A DNA stretch of 64,000 nucleotides from Epiperipatus broadwayi (Eukaryota > Onychophora > Udeonychophora > Euonychophora > Peripatidae): NCBI GenBank assembly GCA_028023455.1, contig JAQFVV010012546.1, positions 2,098,081 through 2,162,080 of the forward strand, given 5' to 3'. The notes beneath the pieces are model-generated. The model saw only the letters and a list, made by a program, of their open reading frames with translations, was not told where the DNA came from and made no database searches. Positions 23,146 through 35,710 of this stretch are shown here, in pieces. Made by a program: the position numbers and the translations under genes. Position 1 is the stretch's first letter, and the number at the start of each line of letters is the position of its first letter.

Positions 23146-23821
23146 CTGATTGGCTGTTAAATTTTGACAACAAAAAAAATGGTTGTCAATAACTAAAGTG
23201 TTACGATTTTTTTTCTTTCATTTTGAAAATGATAAACAAATGATTTAGACCATTTTAAAAGTATTTTTTGACAAATTATTTTGATAAAATATGCTAAAAA
23301 TAAAATTATTTTAGAAAAATAGTTAAGACTTTACCAAAAATTATTTACTTTTCCACAATGTAAAATTGGAAAAGAAATCACTGATGTCAACAAAATTTTT
23401 TGATTGGTGAGTAACGGTCATTTTAGATTTGCCGCTATCAAATAATTTTAAAATTATAAATAAAAATTTATTTTTGAAAAAAACTTTCATTCACTTTCAT
23501 AACCTGACAAATTATTAATATATTTTTTACAAATGAAACTAAAGTGAATATAATATTAAAAGATGAATATATTTTGATGCTTGCGTTTGTGAATTGACCA
23601 AGTAAAAGTTTAGACTTTTACCTCACTTGTCCAATAAAATAATCAGCAGAAAAAGATGTTAAAATATATATGTTCTTCAATAATATCAACAAATACACAC
23701 TCCTCTCCTTTTTCTTTTCAAAAACTTTATATTCATGTATATATATATATTATTCTTTAAAATTAAATATATTCAATTTATAGACAACTAAATACTTAAA
23801 ATATATAAATAATAAATTTAT

Positions 23822-23870
23822 TAATATCTAATCGATTTTCATTCAAAAAATGAACCTTATCAAGATATTA
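23822..23870 (-). ncRNA. Hammerhead-like motif, U3/A8 variant, in PLE terminal repeat
   Basis: Minus strand: stem I TAATATC (23864-23870) pairs with GATATTA (23822-23828), 7 of 7. The core is TTGATAA where the canonical form is CTGATGA. Stem II is GTTCA/TGAAT, followed by GAAA (23840-23837). Stem III is the palindrome ATCGAT, then U16.1 and A17; predicted cleavage falls between 23829 and 23828. The two core changes affect positions 3 and 8, which pair with each other in full-length hammerhead structures, so U-A could replace C-G. One extra G sits at the base of stem II. Confidence 0.5.
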
Positions 23871-23965
23871 CAACAATTGAAAAAATTTTTTCACATGATT
23901 TACATATCATATACAGGTCAAACTTAACAATAAAGATGTTTTTAAATTTTCCAATTTTTATTTAA

Positions 23966-25690
23966 TGACTATTTTCCACCTAACTTAACCGACCCTTGTA
24001 TTAAATTTATACATTTCTCTTTATTTTCATGTATATACAATGTTTTATATACTTTTCTTTCTTTATAATTTTTACAATATTTGATGACTTCAATACTTTC
24101 TTCACAATTCATAATGTGTCCTGTTTCTAAAAAATGGCAAAATGGACCTGATTTAATATTTTTTCTTTTTATAGCTCTGTCATGCTCTTTACCCCTTTCT
24201 GTTTTACTTTTTCTGACTGACCTATGTATGTCATCTTGCATATTTTACAAATAATTTTATATATTATTCCTATCCTATCATTCTTATCATTCCTTATTTT
24301 AGAATTACTTACTAGTTTTTTTAAAGATTTACTATTTTTCCATCCAATACCTATATTAAGATTTATTTTTTTCTTTTCTATCATTTAGAATTTCATATAC
24401 ATCCTTAGAATATGGAATAGAAATCCATTTCTTATTTTTTCTTTCAATTTTATTGCTAACTTTTTTATACCTATTTTTATTTATTAAAATATTTTTTACA
24501 ACTTTACTATTATATCCATATTCAATGTATTCATCTTGGATTTTCAATTTTTGTTCCATTGCATTTTTATCATTTAATGTAAGCCTATCATTTTTTTCTT
24601 TTAACCCTATTAGTACCCCCATTTTTTGACACCAAGGTTGATAAGATTCTGGATGTATCATTCCTCTAACATTTTTATTTTTTATGTAGTACTTTATATT
24701 AATCATTCCATTTTCATCCTTTTTTATTAATAAATCTAAATATTTTATTCCTTCTTCATTATTTTCTATAGTAAATTTAATATTAAACATATTTTTATTA
24801 AGCTCATTAAAAGCTTTCATTATGCTTCTTCCATTTCCTACAACTAAAATATCATCCACATACCTAAAACACTTTATAATTTCTCCATTTTCGATATACT
24901 TATCAATTATTTTCTGCTCAATCCAATCAACCATAGGTGATGCCATTATTCCACTTATTGAACAGCCCATTATCCATCTTTTATCAATACTCTAAAATTC
25001 ATTATTATGTTTAACATATAATGTCTCATTAATCATGATTAAAACTTCTTCTATTATTTGTATCCATTCTTTTGAAATTATCTTCTCATCTTTGACTTTT
25101 CTAATTACAATGTTAATACTTTCTATCCTAGAAACACTTTGATACATTTTTTCTGTATCAAATGATGCTACATTACCATTTCTATTTAATTTAACTGTAT
25201 TCAAACTTTTTAGTACTTCCTCAGAATTTTTGACACAATACATTCCATGACCCATACCATCCACAACTTTCCTATATATAAGATTACACATTTCTTTTAA
25301 TATATAATCATTAAAATCCAATATTAATCATACAGGCATATTTTCTTTATGAATTTTTATATTTCCAAATACCATAGGATGTTCAAACGCAGTTGGATAT
25401 AATAACTTATATTCATTATTATCAATCAACTTAGTTTCTCTCATTCTTTGTAATATTTTTATATATTTATATTTAATTAAAATACTTGGATTCTTTTCTA
25501 TTTTTACAAAATCCTGTTTGATCAAGTCATTTTTAATTTTATCTTCATAGTCTTCTTTATTTAATATTACAAACCTAGATCCTTTATCTTCAATAGTAAT
25601 AATTAAATTTTCTTTTTTAACTTTTTCAATAATTTCCTTAATTGTTTGCTTATCTTTCCATTCACTTTTACATACATGTCGAAATTTCTT
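23966..25690 (-). pseudogene. PLE reverse transcriptase with C-terminal GIY-YIG domain, frames broken
   Basis: Minus-strand frames read in order. ENLIITIEDKGSRFVILNK (about 25600) is the N-terminal PLE region, followed by IKIHKENMPV. RT motif A is VASFDTEKMYQSV (about 25150), motif B is MGCSISGIMASPMVDW (24925-24970), and motif C is CFRYVDDILVV (about 24860) with both catalytic Asp residues. After the thumb region comes GIIYKIICKICKMTYIGQS (about 24220-24280), the GIY-YIG core, and after a frameshift KEHDRAIKRK and FLETGHI, its second half. Stops near 25325 and 24985 and a frameshift near 24235 break the frame, though motifs are well kept, so the copy is fairly young. RT would copy RNA at a nick made by the endonuclease. 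Confidence 0.75.
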
Positions 25691-25758
25691 ATTAATTACA
25701 TTATTAATTTTTGACTACAAATTAATTTTTCCATATCTTTTATTTTTTTCAATTGTTG

Positions 25759-25807
25759 TAATATCTTGATAAGGTTCATTTTTTGAACTAAAATCGATTA
25801 GATATTA
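25759..25807 (+). ncRNA. Second PLE terminal-repeat hammerhead-like motif
   Basis: Inverted partner of 23822-23870. Stem I TAATATC/GATATTA is intact and the core is TTGATAA. Stem II is longer here (GGTTCA with TGAACT, six pairs counting G-U). G12 is lost (AAAA instead of GAAA), followed by the palindromic TCGA stem III. Taken with the other copy, all elements except the C3/G8 change can be seen. Confidence 0.42.
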
Positions 25808-25949
25808 ATAAATTTATTATTTATATATTTTAAGTATTTAGTTGTCTATAAATTGAATATATTTAATTTTAGAGAATAGTATATCAGAAAGACAACATAA
25901 TGGTTTTGTAATGCCATCATTGTGATATATATATATATATATGTGTGTG

Positions 25950-25984
<35 letters not shown>

Positions 25985-26054
25985 TCATTGTTAATATAAG
26001 AATATAAAGATTTTGAAAAACATAAGGAGAGGATTGTGTATTTGTTGACACTTT

Positions 26055-28880
26055 TAAACATGTTTATTTTTACATTGGTTCACAAATTCTACATTTCGGA
26101 AGTTAAATGTTAAAATGACAATTTCATAGATAGATTTATCAAATTTGTTATAAAATGCTGAAAAAATTGACATATAATTTGTCTTACCTGAGATACTTTT
26201 TTTATAATAAAATTATAAAAACTGTGTGATTGGTATACTTTCATTTTTACCAGCAGACTCAGATCTTGTTCTTCCATGCAGGATATTTGTTAATCCTTCC
26301 ACGTAGGAGATTTGTTAGAAATGTTTGGTTTTGGTGAGGGCAAAAAAAATGACAGTAAGAACAGTACATGAGATATTATACAAAGAGAACATTAGTATAT
26401 TGTAATTTATGAAAATATATAATAAACAACACAATATTTTTTATTATTACGAGCACTGATTATGATGTATGAGAAAGGATGACTGAGGATGGTTGAAAGT
26501 CTGTCTTCAAGAGATTATTACAAAATTGTAACAAATGAATACAACACTACTATAATCATGCAATAATCAAATGAGCATATAAACAATCATATAAATAAAT
26601 CATAATATATCTTGCCTATTGCACTAAATATAAGTATATGATTGAGTCTGGATGTGTATGTTTTCATATCATTCAATGTAAATTGCTAAAATTTATTGTT
26701 TTCTACATATATTTAATTATATAGCAAATAAGTAATACAAAAATAAGTAATAAAACTAATTTAATACCCACTAATTCCTGGCTAAACATGATCATCCGAT
26801 TCAAATTTGAATCCAGTTGTGAATGCATTAGATATGGTTACCATGGTTATTCTTGCAGATAAAAAATGACTCCAATCATTTTTTTTACATTGCAACTTCC
26901 AAATCTGAACTGCCATGAAAATGAGTTTCTAGAAAAAAAAGACTTACAAACACAGGAAACACCAATTTCATAACCATATCAAGCAGTAAGAGAATGCAAT
27001 TCAGCCATAATAAAGCTTTACGGTTAGTAAATCTAAAAAAAAAAAAATGAGAAAAAAGAAATTAAAAATTGTATTTTAGAAAAAAAATCATAAAAAATTC
27101 AAATTTCATCATAGAAAAAAAAAATACATCTTTTTAATCCTAAAAAAATGGTGGAATGAATGTTCTAAGACTCGTATGTGTATGATTTACTGATTCCATG
27201 CAAACTCAGTTGAAACTCTAAACTTCTGAACAGGGGCTCCTAGGAGCAGCTAGGGGTGCTGTGAACTAAAAGAGAATGACTAAATTAAAATTTTTTAATT
27301 CAAAACAGTAAAATTTTAAACTGGCATATAGTCATACATGGTCAATGCATTTAGTCATTATAGAAACATAACACCCTCCTTTTTATATATTTGTTGTCAT
27401 GTACAAAATATTGTCCATGTAAGTAATAAATTGACAATCTCAAAAAAGTTAGCACAATTAATTTAATTCATATACATAATTTACTTTCATTTTATAAGTA
27501 GTTGAGAATTGCTTTCAACAATATACATGCTAAAATTATTGCAAACTATAATAAAAAAAGTCATCTATACAAGATGGTTAAATTTAGACATTATTAATCT
27601 TAATGCAGTATTGGGAAGTTCAAAGATCAATCAAAAGTCATGATTTCTTCATGAAATCTTATTCATGAGATGCTAACTCAGAAAATGCTGCTTTAATATT
27701 GTTATTATGAATTGTTGATGAAATAGTAAGAGCTAATTTAAACCCAAGAAATCACTTTATTCCTATTATTATTTTATTAAAAATATTTTTTATGGTATAT
27801 AATAATAACAATTTTTACTAAATACAATATGAGAGATGGGTGGATGCATTTTTATTATATATATATATATAATTATTATTACTGTTTTTAATTTATTATT
27901 AATTTAAATTTAAAAATAATTTATTGCATTATTTTTATAATTAGTAAAATAATTAAAAACCATTTAAATCATTAAAATTGCTGATAAATATATAATTGAT
28001 TTTATTATATTTTTCTTCTTGACTTACTTAATTATATATATATCATCTCCATCATCATAATCATTGTCAACCATATATTAAAAGCCCGTCAACACGTAGA
28101 CAATCCCATTATCAGTAACAATCAACAATTTTAAACTGTTGCCAAGGCAATATATGTTGATTTTTTAAAGATGAAAATTAATTCATCATGAAATAAATCT
28201 TCAGCATAGATGTGTTAATGTCAATTGAAATGTTTAGGTTATAGGTTTGCATTATTTTACTCTATTGCATCAACTTTTTACACAAGAGTTCATATGTGAC
28301 CAAGAATTTTTATATCATTATGCAATATTTGTATAAAATATAGTATATTATAGACAAATAACAGACTTTTTTTATAATATAATAATTTACTATAAAAAAG
28401 TATAGTTTTAATTATTATTTATTTTAATGAGTTCCTCTTCTGGGTCTACTTTTTAAATGAAAGTATCAAATTTGAATCAGTTACATGTCATTTTGTTTCT
28501 TTTTTTTTTTTTTTTTATCAATTTCATGAAGAAAATAACCTTTATAAAGAATAAATCTGTAAATAAAAGTTAAATGTTAGTACAATTTTTCCAAGATTAT
28601 ACCAATAAAAATTGAGTATTTGCAAAAAAAAAACCCAGCTGAATATATACATATGTAAAATATCAAGTTACACATTAAAAATATACTATATTCTAATTTT
28701 AAATTATAATAACAGTAGTCAATAACTATATATATACAGAAATACTTTCAAGTATGCTGCAATCATTACAAACAGAAGTAATATACACAAAAAAGGTACA
28801 CATATGGTGATTTTCCAGGAAATATTGATATACACAGTTCTCTTAAAATCACATGATGCCTGCTTTTCTTTTGTTTATAT
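26055..28880. other. No gene recognised
   Basis: About 2.8 kb of AT-rich sequence. A small patch near 27230-27260 (GGGGCTCCTAGGAGCAGC) is more GC-rich but unassigned. A TA run lies at 27857-27872. Confidence 0.4.
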
Positions 28881-28888
28881 TACTTCAG

Positions 28889-28922
28889 TTGATAATGATT
28901 ACAGCATAGTCGAAAGTACTTA
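28889..28922 (+). ncRNA. Isolated hammerhead-like core (U3/A8 variant)
   Basis: Core TTGATAA (28889-28895), stem II GATTA (28897-28901) with TAGTC (28907-28911), GAAA (28912-28915), palindromic GTAC and TT. The same order, including AGTCGAAAGTACTT, is found in both arms of the 53.2-53.6 kb palindrome. Stem I does not pair here, so this is a remnant of that family. Confidence 0.4.
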
Positions 28923-28924
28923 AT

Positions 28925-29735
28925 TAATATGTATATATTGTTAAAGTCTGCTGTTATTATAATTTTAAATATATATATATACTTACTTCCCCTTTTTGCA
29001 TTTAAATTTTTGTTATAATTTTTATTTTCTGAATACTAATAAAACTGATTTTTTAGTTACAGTAATTCTTTATAAAAATGGGCTTATGTTTTATTTTTAT
29101 TATTTAATCTCATAAAGCGCCAAATTTGGCATATATACTATAGCTTAACCATTCTGGTTTATGCAATAAGTTTCACTAATAATACAAAAAATTTATATTT
29201 TAAAATTGGAATGTAATAAGAATGAACTTATTTTTATTTTTTATAACTAAATTTATATTCTAATTAATAATAGAATACAGACAATAAAAATATAATTAAT
29301 TCTGGTATTAATTTGATTTAGTATGTTTCTAATAATATTTTTCCATCTCTGAATTACGACCACTGACTCACCCTATCTGTTCCAGAGCTATCTTTAATAA
29401 ACTTTATTAATCAATAAATACTGGGCATATCAAAATTCCAAAATTACTCTCTGGCTAGAATTCATCAAAGAAGAACATTGGGTTTGAACTTAGACATTTT
29501 TCTGGATTTTAATTTAATAATATCAATTTACAATTGAGCAAAAAATTGCTTTGAAAATAATTCTACATCATTTCTAATATTAAATAAAGCTGTGCTATAT
29601 TCTTTTTAATAAACGGATATTTTATAAGGAAATTAATAATAATACATGTTACAGCGATCACATCAGAGGGATTAAGCATGTTTTTCTATATGCATTATGA
29701 GAGAATGAATGATAAAATATATTTTTGAATAGTTT
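28925..29735. other. No gene recognised
   Basis: AT-rich sequence with a TA run near 28970-28981. Nothing else assignable. Confidence 0.4.
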
Positions 29736-29750
29736 TGTCAAATGATTTTA

Positions 29751-30200
29751 ATAAGCCTGTGTTTCAGTTAATACATTGTAGAGATGTCTGCCCATCCTTG
29801 TATATGTATTAAATAGATTATATCCTGTACATGTGGGATTCAGATTGATCTTAGGTCAACATGGGTGTGACAAGAATCTCAGCCTCAGGGTGGCCTTTCA
29901 GCGTTCCATCATCAGATTTTCAATTGGATGGACGGTTGAAGACTTGGAGTGTGGAGTAGATTGAAGCCTGTCCATTAAAGTATAAAGATTGTCTATCTTA
30001 ATATATATCTGAGCACTTATAGTATATATGTGTAGAGATGATAATTTGGACCAACTGATGATTGCTGGTTTAGCATAAAATGCATATTTTGGTGATTATT
30101 TATCTTTTCAACATATATGTGTTTAACTGTATCAGTGTTATTAGATAGAGTGGAGAGTGGTGGGTCATGTGAAAGTCTGTGCTCATATACCCTATATATT

Positions 30201-30237
<37 letters not shown>

Positions 30238-30272
30238 GGCACAGGTATATAATAAGCCTGTGTTGCAGTTAA
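29751..30272 (-). mobile_element. Repeat family R1, full single unit with 13-bp TSD
   Basis: TCAAATGATTTTA flanks the element at 29738-29750 and 30273-30285. Its two ends carry a near-identical 21-base direct repeat (ATAAGCCTGTGTTTCAGTTAA at the left; one mismatch at 30252-30272), as if slightly more than one unit length of a tandem or circular template was inserted. On the minus strand (29896-29915) is CTGATGA, a GGAAC spacer, then TGAAA and GGCC, suggestive of a decayed hammerhead. A CA/TA microsatellite lies at 30202-30237. The minus-strand frame over 30017-30214 is not a gene. Confidence 0.68.
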
Positions 30273-30285
30273 TCAAATGATTTTA

Positions 30286-30780
30286 TATATTATTGTAAAC
30301 ATTAAAGTTAAAAAAGTAAATGAAACTATGAATCACTTAGAAAAGCTTTTTTATTTGTTTGTTGTTTAAAAGTTTAATTGGAAAAAAAGAATGCTTACAT
30401 TTAAATTAATTAGCTTATATGCAAACTAAACATGAATTTGAAAAAAAAAAAAACAATTAAAACAAAGTCATTATTTTAACCAATAAGAGAGAAAAAATAT
30501 CTAATTTTAATTAAATTGTCATTTATTTTTTTGTAAAAAAGTTATGATATAATAATCAAAGTTTTTTTTTTTTTTTTTTTGGGTAAATTATTTCTTTTGC
30601 TTATGATAAATTAAAAATTAATTATATTTAATTCTCTGAAGAATTAGTAAGTCAACAATTTACATAATTTTAAAAGTAAAACTATTAACTACATATAATT
30701 ATTTTTTATATTATAATTAAATTTTAAATATTTTAAAAGTTTTACTTAAAAGAAAATTCTGTTTAAATTTTAAATTTATA
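30286..30780. other. No gene recognised; T-run
   Basis: AT-rich, with a long T homopolymer at about 30562-30580. No exon or repeat seen. Confidence 0.4.
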
Positions 30781-30782
30781 TA

Positions 30783-31158
30783 GTCAAAATAAGAGTCATA
30801 GATCACATGACCCTATTCTCTTAAGCTTGTAAGTTATAAACAATGAGGATTGCCAATTCCTCAACAACCTTTGTGATAAATGCTTAGCCAGAGCCAGCAT
30901 TTAAAATATCTCTGTCAGGAACCCCTCCCCCGAACCCCTGACCATCGTTTCATGCTTTGGCACTCCTCAGAGAGGTGCCAGAGTAGGTTCATATCTAGTG
31001 TCTTAATCTACCCTGGCACCTCTCTGAGAAGTACCAAAGCACAAAACCATGGTCAGGGGTTTGAGGGGAGGTTTCCTGACAGAGATATTTTAAATGCTGG
31101 CTCTGGCTAAGCATTTATCGCAAAGCTTGTTGAGGAATTGGCAATCCTCATTGTTTTA
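30783..31158. mobile_element. Hammerhead-bearing inverted element
   Basis: Left arm begins at the complete terminus (GTCAAAATAAGAGTCATAG, then ATCACATGACC), and the right arm ends early at CCTCATTGTTTTA. The arms pair over most of their length around a short loop near 30990-31010. Hammerhead motifs occur in opposite orientation at 30934-30976 (-) and 31018-31060 (+). I could not find a convincing TSD. The plus-strand frame over 30880-31110 is a palindrome artefact. Confidence 0.68.
30934..30976 (-). ncRNA. Hammerhead ribozyme motif
   Basis: Minus strand: stem I ACCTCT (30976-30971) with AGGGGT (30939-30934), core CTGAGGA, stem II GTGC-CAAA-GCAT, GAAAC, then GATGGTC. All catalytic core bases are intact. 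Stem III is weakened, because CATG of the 7.3 kb copy is GATG here, leaving mainly the C15.2-G16.2 and A15.1-U16.1 pairs. The plus-strand twin at 31018-31060 has G8 to A and G12 to A and is dead. Confidence 0.62.
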
Positions 31159-31159
31159 G

Positions 31160-31735
31160 TTCATTATTGTTGTTTTATTAAAATAAATATTTGTGTTGCA
31201 TTATGAATCTCATTAGTACCACTTCATTATTTTTGATGTTTTAAATAAATATCACTGATTGTAAAAAAAAGAATTTCTTCACTTACTAATCTATTACTGT
31301 TGTTCGCATAAGTTTGTAATATAACCTCACTATGACGTGATGAATAAATTCTGATACACTGTACTAAAAAATAACAATATTCTTTACCTTTCATGTCCAT
31401 TTATAGTGCATGTTAGACATTATTGAAATCCCATCAAAAGATTTAGAAATACTCTTTCTGCTATAATTATTAGTTTTACAAATATAATTTAACAGACTCT
31501 AACATAGGCTGTTATGGCAAAAATATAACTTTAAGCTACACTTAAACATTGAGTGACAAACAGGTGTATACAATGTTAGAAATGAAGATTGTAATTATGA
31601 TAGCAGTAAATCTCAACAGATTTTTTTGGATTTTTTTTGTAAAAGTTAAACATCAAAAAATATTTATGTACAAAATAAAGAAATTAATGTCCAAAGCATT
31701 TTTATATATTTATAAAAAACTTCATTTCATAATTA
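31160..31735. other. No gene recognised
   Basis: AT-rich sequence. The plus-strand frame over 31549-31746 lacks any family signature. Confidence 0.4.
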
Positions 31736-31747
31736 GTACTTTATGAA

Positions 31748-31859
31748 TTTTTTTTTTTTTTAAGTGTCATAGCATCGGCCGGGACACGAACCCGCAACCC
31801 GGGCAACTGCCTGCGAGTGCAAGGCAGTCGCGCTGACCTCTCGACCACCAATGCAAGAC
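31748..31859 (-). mobile_element. tRNA-derived SINE copy with 11-bp TSD
   Basis: Minus-strand copy that keeps its high GC content: GCATTGGTGGTCGAGAGG at the 5' end and GCGGGTTCGTGTCCCGG as T-arm. TACTTTATGAA flanks it at 31737-31747 and 31860-31870. A few extra bases interrupt the anticodon arm (CTTGCACTCGCAGG). Confidence 0.75.
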
Positions 31860-31870
31860 TACTTTATGAA

Positions 31871-34800
31871 GTTGTTTTGTATTTGTTTTGTTTTTTACTT
31901 TATCATCATATCTGTTGCATAAAAAAAAAAAAAAACAATACTTCAATATAATAGTAAAGAGATGAACCGATAAAGTAAGTATTTTTGAGGAGATTTTCAA
32001 GTGAGTAAAATAAAGCATTTTAAGAAAGTTAATATTAACTTAAATAGTCATCAGCACTGAGACAGTCTACGGAATCTAGAAAAAAATGATATTATATTTT
32101 GTTTAAAATTGTGTTTATGCAGCCATTTATTGAATTTTTTATTTTTTTAAAATGGAAATTCACATTTTTAATATATTAATATTTTAATTTTTTAAAAAAA
32201 AACATCAAACTAGAACAGTAAAATTGAATAACAGCAGAATAAAGTAAAGTGTTCAGCGCTAACTTTTTCTTTCTGATTGATTTTTTTTTTTTATGGATGT
32301 CCAAAACTGTGATATTATTTTGAGAATAATTTTGATGTAACTAAAACATTTTTTTTAAATTTTTTTTTTTAATTTGTGTAATAATTATTAAAAATGAAAA
32401 GTATATACTATTATTTTTACTTTATATCTTTTTAAAAAATAAACAGGACTAATTTCTAACACAATGTTAGCAAAAATATTAAGGTAGCCTGCTTACCTCA
32501 CCTTATGACTATTATAGAAAATATATCACTGCAGACACAGTATTAGAATAAATTGAGATATTTTAAAAATAAAAATAACAATTTTAATATTTTAAGCAGA
32601 ATTTGATAGATTTATCAGAGATTAATATATTTTCATTCACATTTTAAAAACAACTTTAAATTAAATAAAGCGTGGCTCTACTCTGCCCACCATATTCAGT
32701 GATGTAAGCATCTATTGTTGTTATTATAATCTCATTTTTCCAAATTTTGCAAAGTTCAAATATGAATTTTTAGAAATGTATTTGCAAATAAATATTACTA
32801 ACAAATCAAATTAAATTTATGAATTTAGTATTAAATCATTATTATATATCAAATTTTATTAAGTTGAAAGCTTATAAAGTCAAACTATGAAGAACAGTCA
32901 AATTTGGAAATGTGCAGGAGAGTTAATTAAATAAACAGAACTGTTATGATCTACTTGTTGCTAGAGTAATCAAATGTCACATGTACTCTCGAGCAACTAA
33001 TCATATGATTATTTTTTATTATATTTCTTTTCGATTTATTTTTAGTAGGTTTTTTTTAAACATCTTTTGCACATACATTCTTTCACTGTGATTTAGCATT
33101 TATTTTTATATATAATTTACAATAGATAATTCACTTACTAAAAATCATAAATGAATGTTTTCTAATAGATTTGCATAATTTTTGCTTATTTATATTTTAA
33201 AAATTATCCTAAGCCATTGTAAAATATATATGTTGCTTGCTTTCAATGATAAGATATGGCAGATAATATAATACATTGGAGACCTCAAATTAAATGCAGT
33301 TTTAAAGTCTTTAAGAACAAAAATGGCTGCATAAGTTAAACAAACCCATAAAATATAAAATAAACAGAATAAGGGACCAGCAAGTTCTACATGTGAAAAT
33401 GTTTTGGGATCATAGATTAATTTGCATAGTCACTCAAAATGCATCTTTAGTATTGTATTTTTTCCCCATTTATTTGATTTTTTCTTTGTTTTTTATTTTT
33501 ATTTTATTTTATCTTTTGGAATTGAAATGGCCAGATTCATTTGTGAATAAATTCAAGTGCTGAATTTAGAGTTATATTTAACATAGGTTTAAAAATTTTT
33601 TGAAAGATTTTAAAAATAATTTTAGAAACAAGAAATAAATATGAAATATTTAAAAAAACATAAAAGAAAAATATAGAACAGGATTGCTCTCAAAACTCAC
33701 AAGAAAAAAATTGTGGAAAATGCCCAGTGGAGAAAATTATGTAAAAACAAAAAGCTTAAGATTTCTGAGAAAATAAGGATATTAATTTTAACACACAGAA
33801 AATAATAGGAAGTAAAACCAGCTTGTATTGTTTGTGAGATTAAAAAAACATTTAAACAGTATTTAAAGAAAAGTTATATCATTTTAATATTTTACTGATT
33901 GATTATGTAAAAATGGTTCAAAATACTCAATAATAAATAAGTAAGATAATTGGAAAATCTATTGTCAATGTGCAACAATATTATCATCACTATCTTTGAC
34001 ATATAAAACCTTATTATCTTTAAATATTGTCTGAAAACCATTTTTGTGAAGTGACTCTGTTTTACAAAGTGATTGATTCCAAGAAATTACTCTGGCATAA
34101 TTTTCTAATTCTTAATAATTTAATAGTCATAAGATAGAATCTTGGTTGTTAGATTTCTTTAAATGAATTTACAGAAATAAACATTTCTATTATTTAGGAA
34201 ATATATTATCAAGGATTTGTTTGACCATATATGTATATTTAGTTATTTGAAGTAATGTGGAGAAATCATGAATCTGAGAAACTGCATTGAATTTATAATG
34301 ACTTGGTTCATGAATGTTTTGAATACGCTGATAATAATAAATTTATTTAATGTTTTTTATTATGATACTACTTTATAAAATAGTATTCAAAATAGAACAT
34401 TGGCTTCAAAATAGTACCCTAGGCATATGCTGTAAAGAATAGTTTTGGCAGATTCTTAAGTGTTGACTGCTACTTGAATGTTCGGATGTAAGGTTATCTC
34501 TGCAATATTTATTTTCTAATGTTATTTTGTATGTTATAATATCTGTTGGTATTTCTATTTAAACATTTATTGCTGACAATTTAGGATTTTTTAAAGATTA
34601 TTGTGAACTCAGTTATAATATTTAAGAATATCTAAATATTAAATGTTTTAAGCACTTTTAGACAATGTTGTATAACTGAATTAGGTACAAACATTTAAAT
34701 CCCCCCCCCTCCCAATTTTTTATAAACTTATAAACAGATATCATTTAATGATTTAAACATCTCATTATATCCTCAAGGTTTTATTTCTTAAAAAAATATT

Positions 34801-34890
34801 TAACTGAGATCTACTGCCATTTTTATGCTACATGATATTAAAGTTTGAGAGCTAATGTGGTCTTACAATTATTTTGTTTATCCTTTTGTA
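31871..34890. other. No gene recognised; AT-rich tract
   Basis: About 3 kb with T runs (32281-32292, 32362-32371) and a C-rich homopolymer patch at 34701-34713. A short stem-loop lies at 32955-33000 (GTTGCT.AGAGTA against TACTCTCGAGCAAC). No exon is supported. Confidence 0.4.
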
Positions 34891-34894
34891 TATA

Positions 34895-35015
34895 TATATA
34901 TAATGAAAATATTTTAAGAGCACTGTAGTGAAAATTACACTACCGAAATATTATTCATTAAACGGATCATATCCAGTCTAATAAATGACTAATAAAAATA
35001 TTAATTTGCAGACAT
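34895..35015 (-). repeat. Third copy of the 4.15/4.54 kb repeat
   Basis: The complement reads GTAGTGTAATTTTCACTACA preceded by ATTAGACTGGATATGATCC, matching the two copies at 4155-4690 in inverted orientation. Confidence 0.5.
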
Positions 35016-35705
35016 TTCTGATTATTATTTTATTAAAAAAAAACAGCAGTCAGATGTTAATAAGACAAATATTTTCAACAACTACAATAGTTAAAATTTA
35101 TATACATTGTAATGAACAGATCGGCAAAAGAAGTATCCTCTAACTTCATTCTTCAAATTCTACTTAAATTTTCATTGATGAAAATACTGTTAATAAAATC
35201 TGTAAATTATTTATAAATATTAATCGAAAACGAGGTTCTGCTGTAACATATTTAAAATTAAAGGAGATTTTATTAACTCCAAATATACTTAAAATGAAAA
35301 TAAACAATCATCTCAGGGGATTGATAATAATAATATTAATGTGACTATAAATGGATGTGGGATGAGTGAACATATAAAATAATTACTACGAACTTATAAA
35401 ATGAAAAATATCCAACTTTTATTTACATCGTTGATAAGCAAATGTCGTAATAATTGACACAGTTTCGATTACTTCACAGCGTTCAATTAATGAAATTGCC
35501 ACAAATAGTTTTATAAATGAATGTTGCTTTATGGAAGTATCAGTTTATTTATTTATTATAATTTTTTGCAAAAAAAAATTATAAAGATTAGAAGAAAAGC
35601 AGATAACAGAAGTGTTTTTTTAATAGAGAAGAATATTTTTTTTTGAAAGTAAATATCGAGATACTTCGGCATAAAGTACTGTATACAGTTGTTAAAAGAA
35701 GAAGA
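35016..35705. other. No gene recognised
   Basis: AT-rich sequence. A stretch near 35455-35480 contains the complement of TAATCGAAACTGTG, vaguely like a hammerhead 3' half, but without a core. Confidence 0.35.
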
Positions 35706-35710
35706 ATCAA

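Larger units (their letters stand above)
23687..26050 (-). mobile_element. Penelope-like element with inverted terminal repeats
   Basis: A 2.4 kb element with coding strand minus. Left repeat 23687-23885 and right repeat 25738-26050 are inverted copies: CAACAAATACACACTCCTC at 23689 against its complement at 26027, and the block 23753-23885 against 25738-25875. The right copy is expanded by an AT/GT microsatellite (25927-25983). Inverted rather than direct terminal repeats are a known PLE configuration. Each repeat holds a hammerhead-like motif (23822-23870 and 25759-25807). The interior encodes RT and GIY-YIG relics. Target duplications were not evident. Confidence 0.7.

Noticed and set aside
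30880-31110. 76-residue plus-strand frame
   Set aside because: It reads across both arms of a ribozyme-bearing foldback and resembles no protein family.
35450-35485. AATCGAAACTGTG on the minus strand as another ribozyme 3' half
   Set aside because: No stem II partner or CTGATGA-type core lies upstream.
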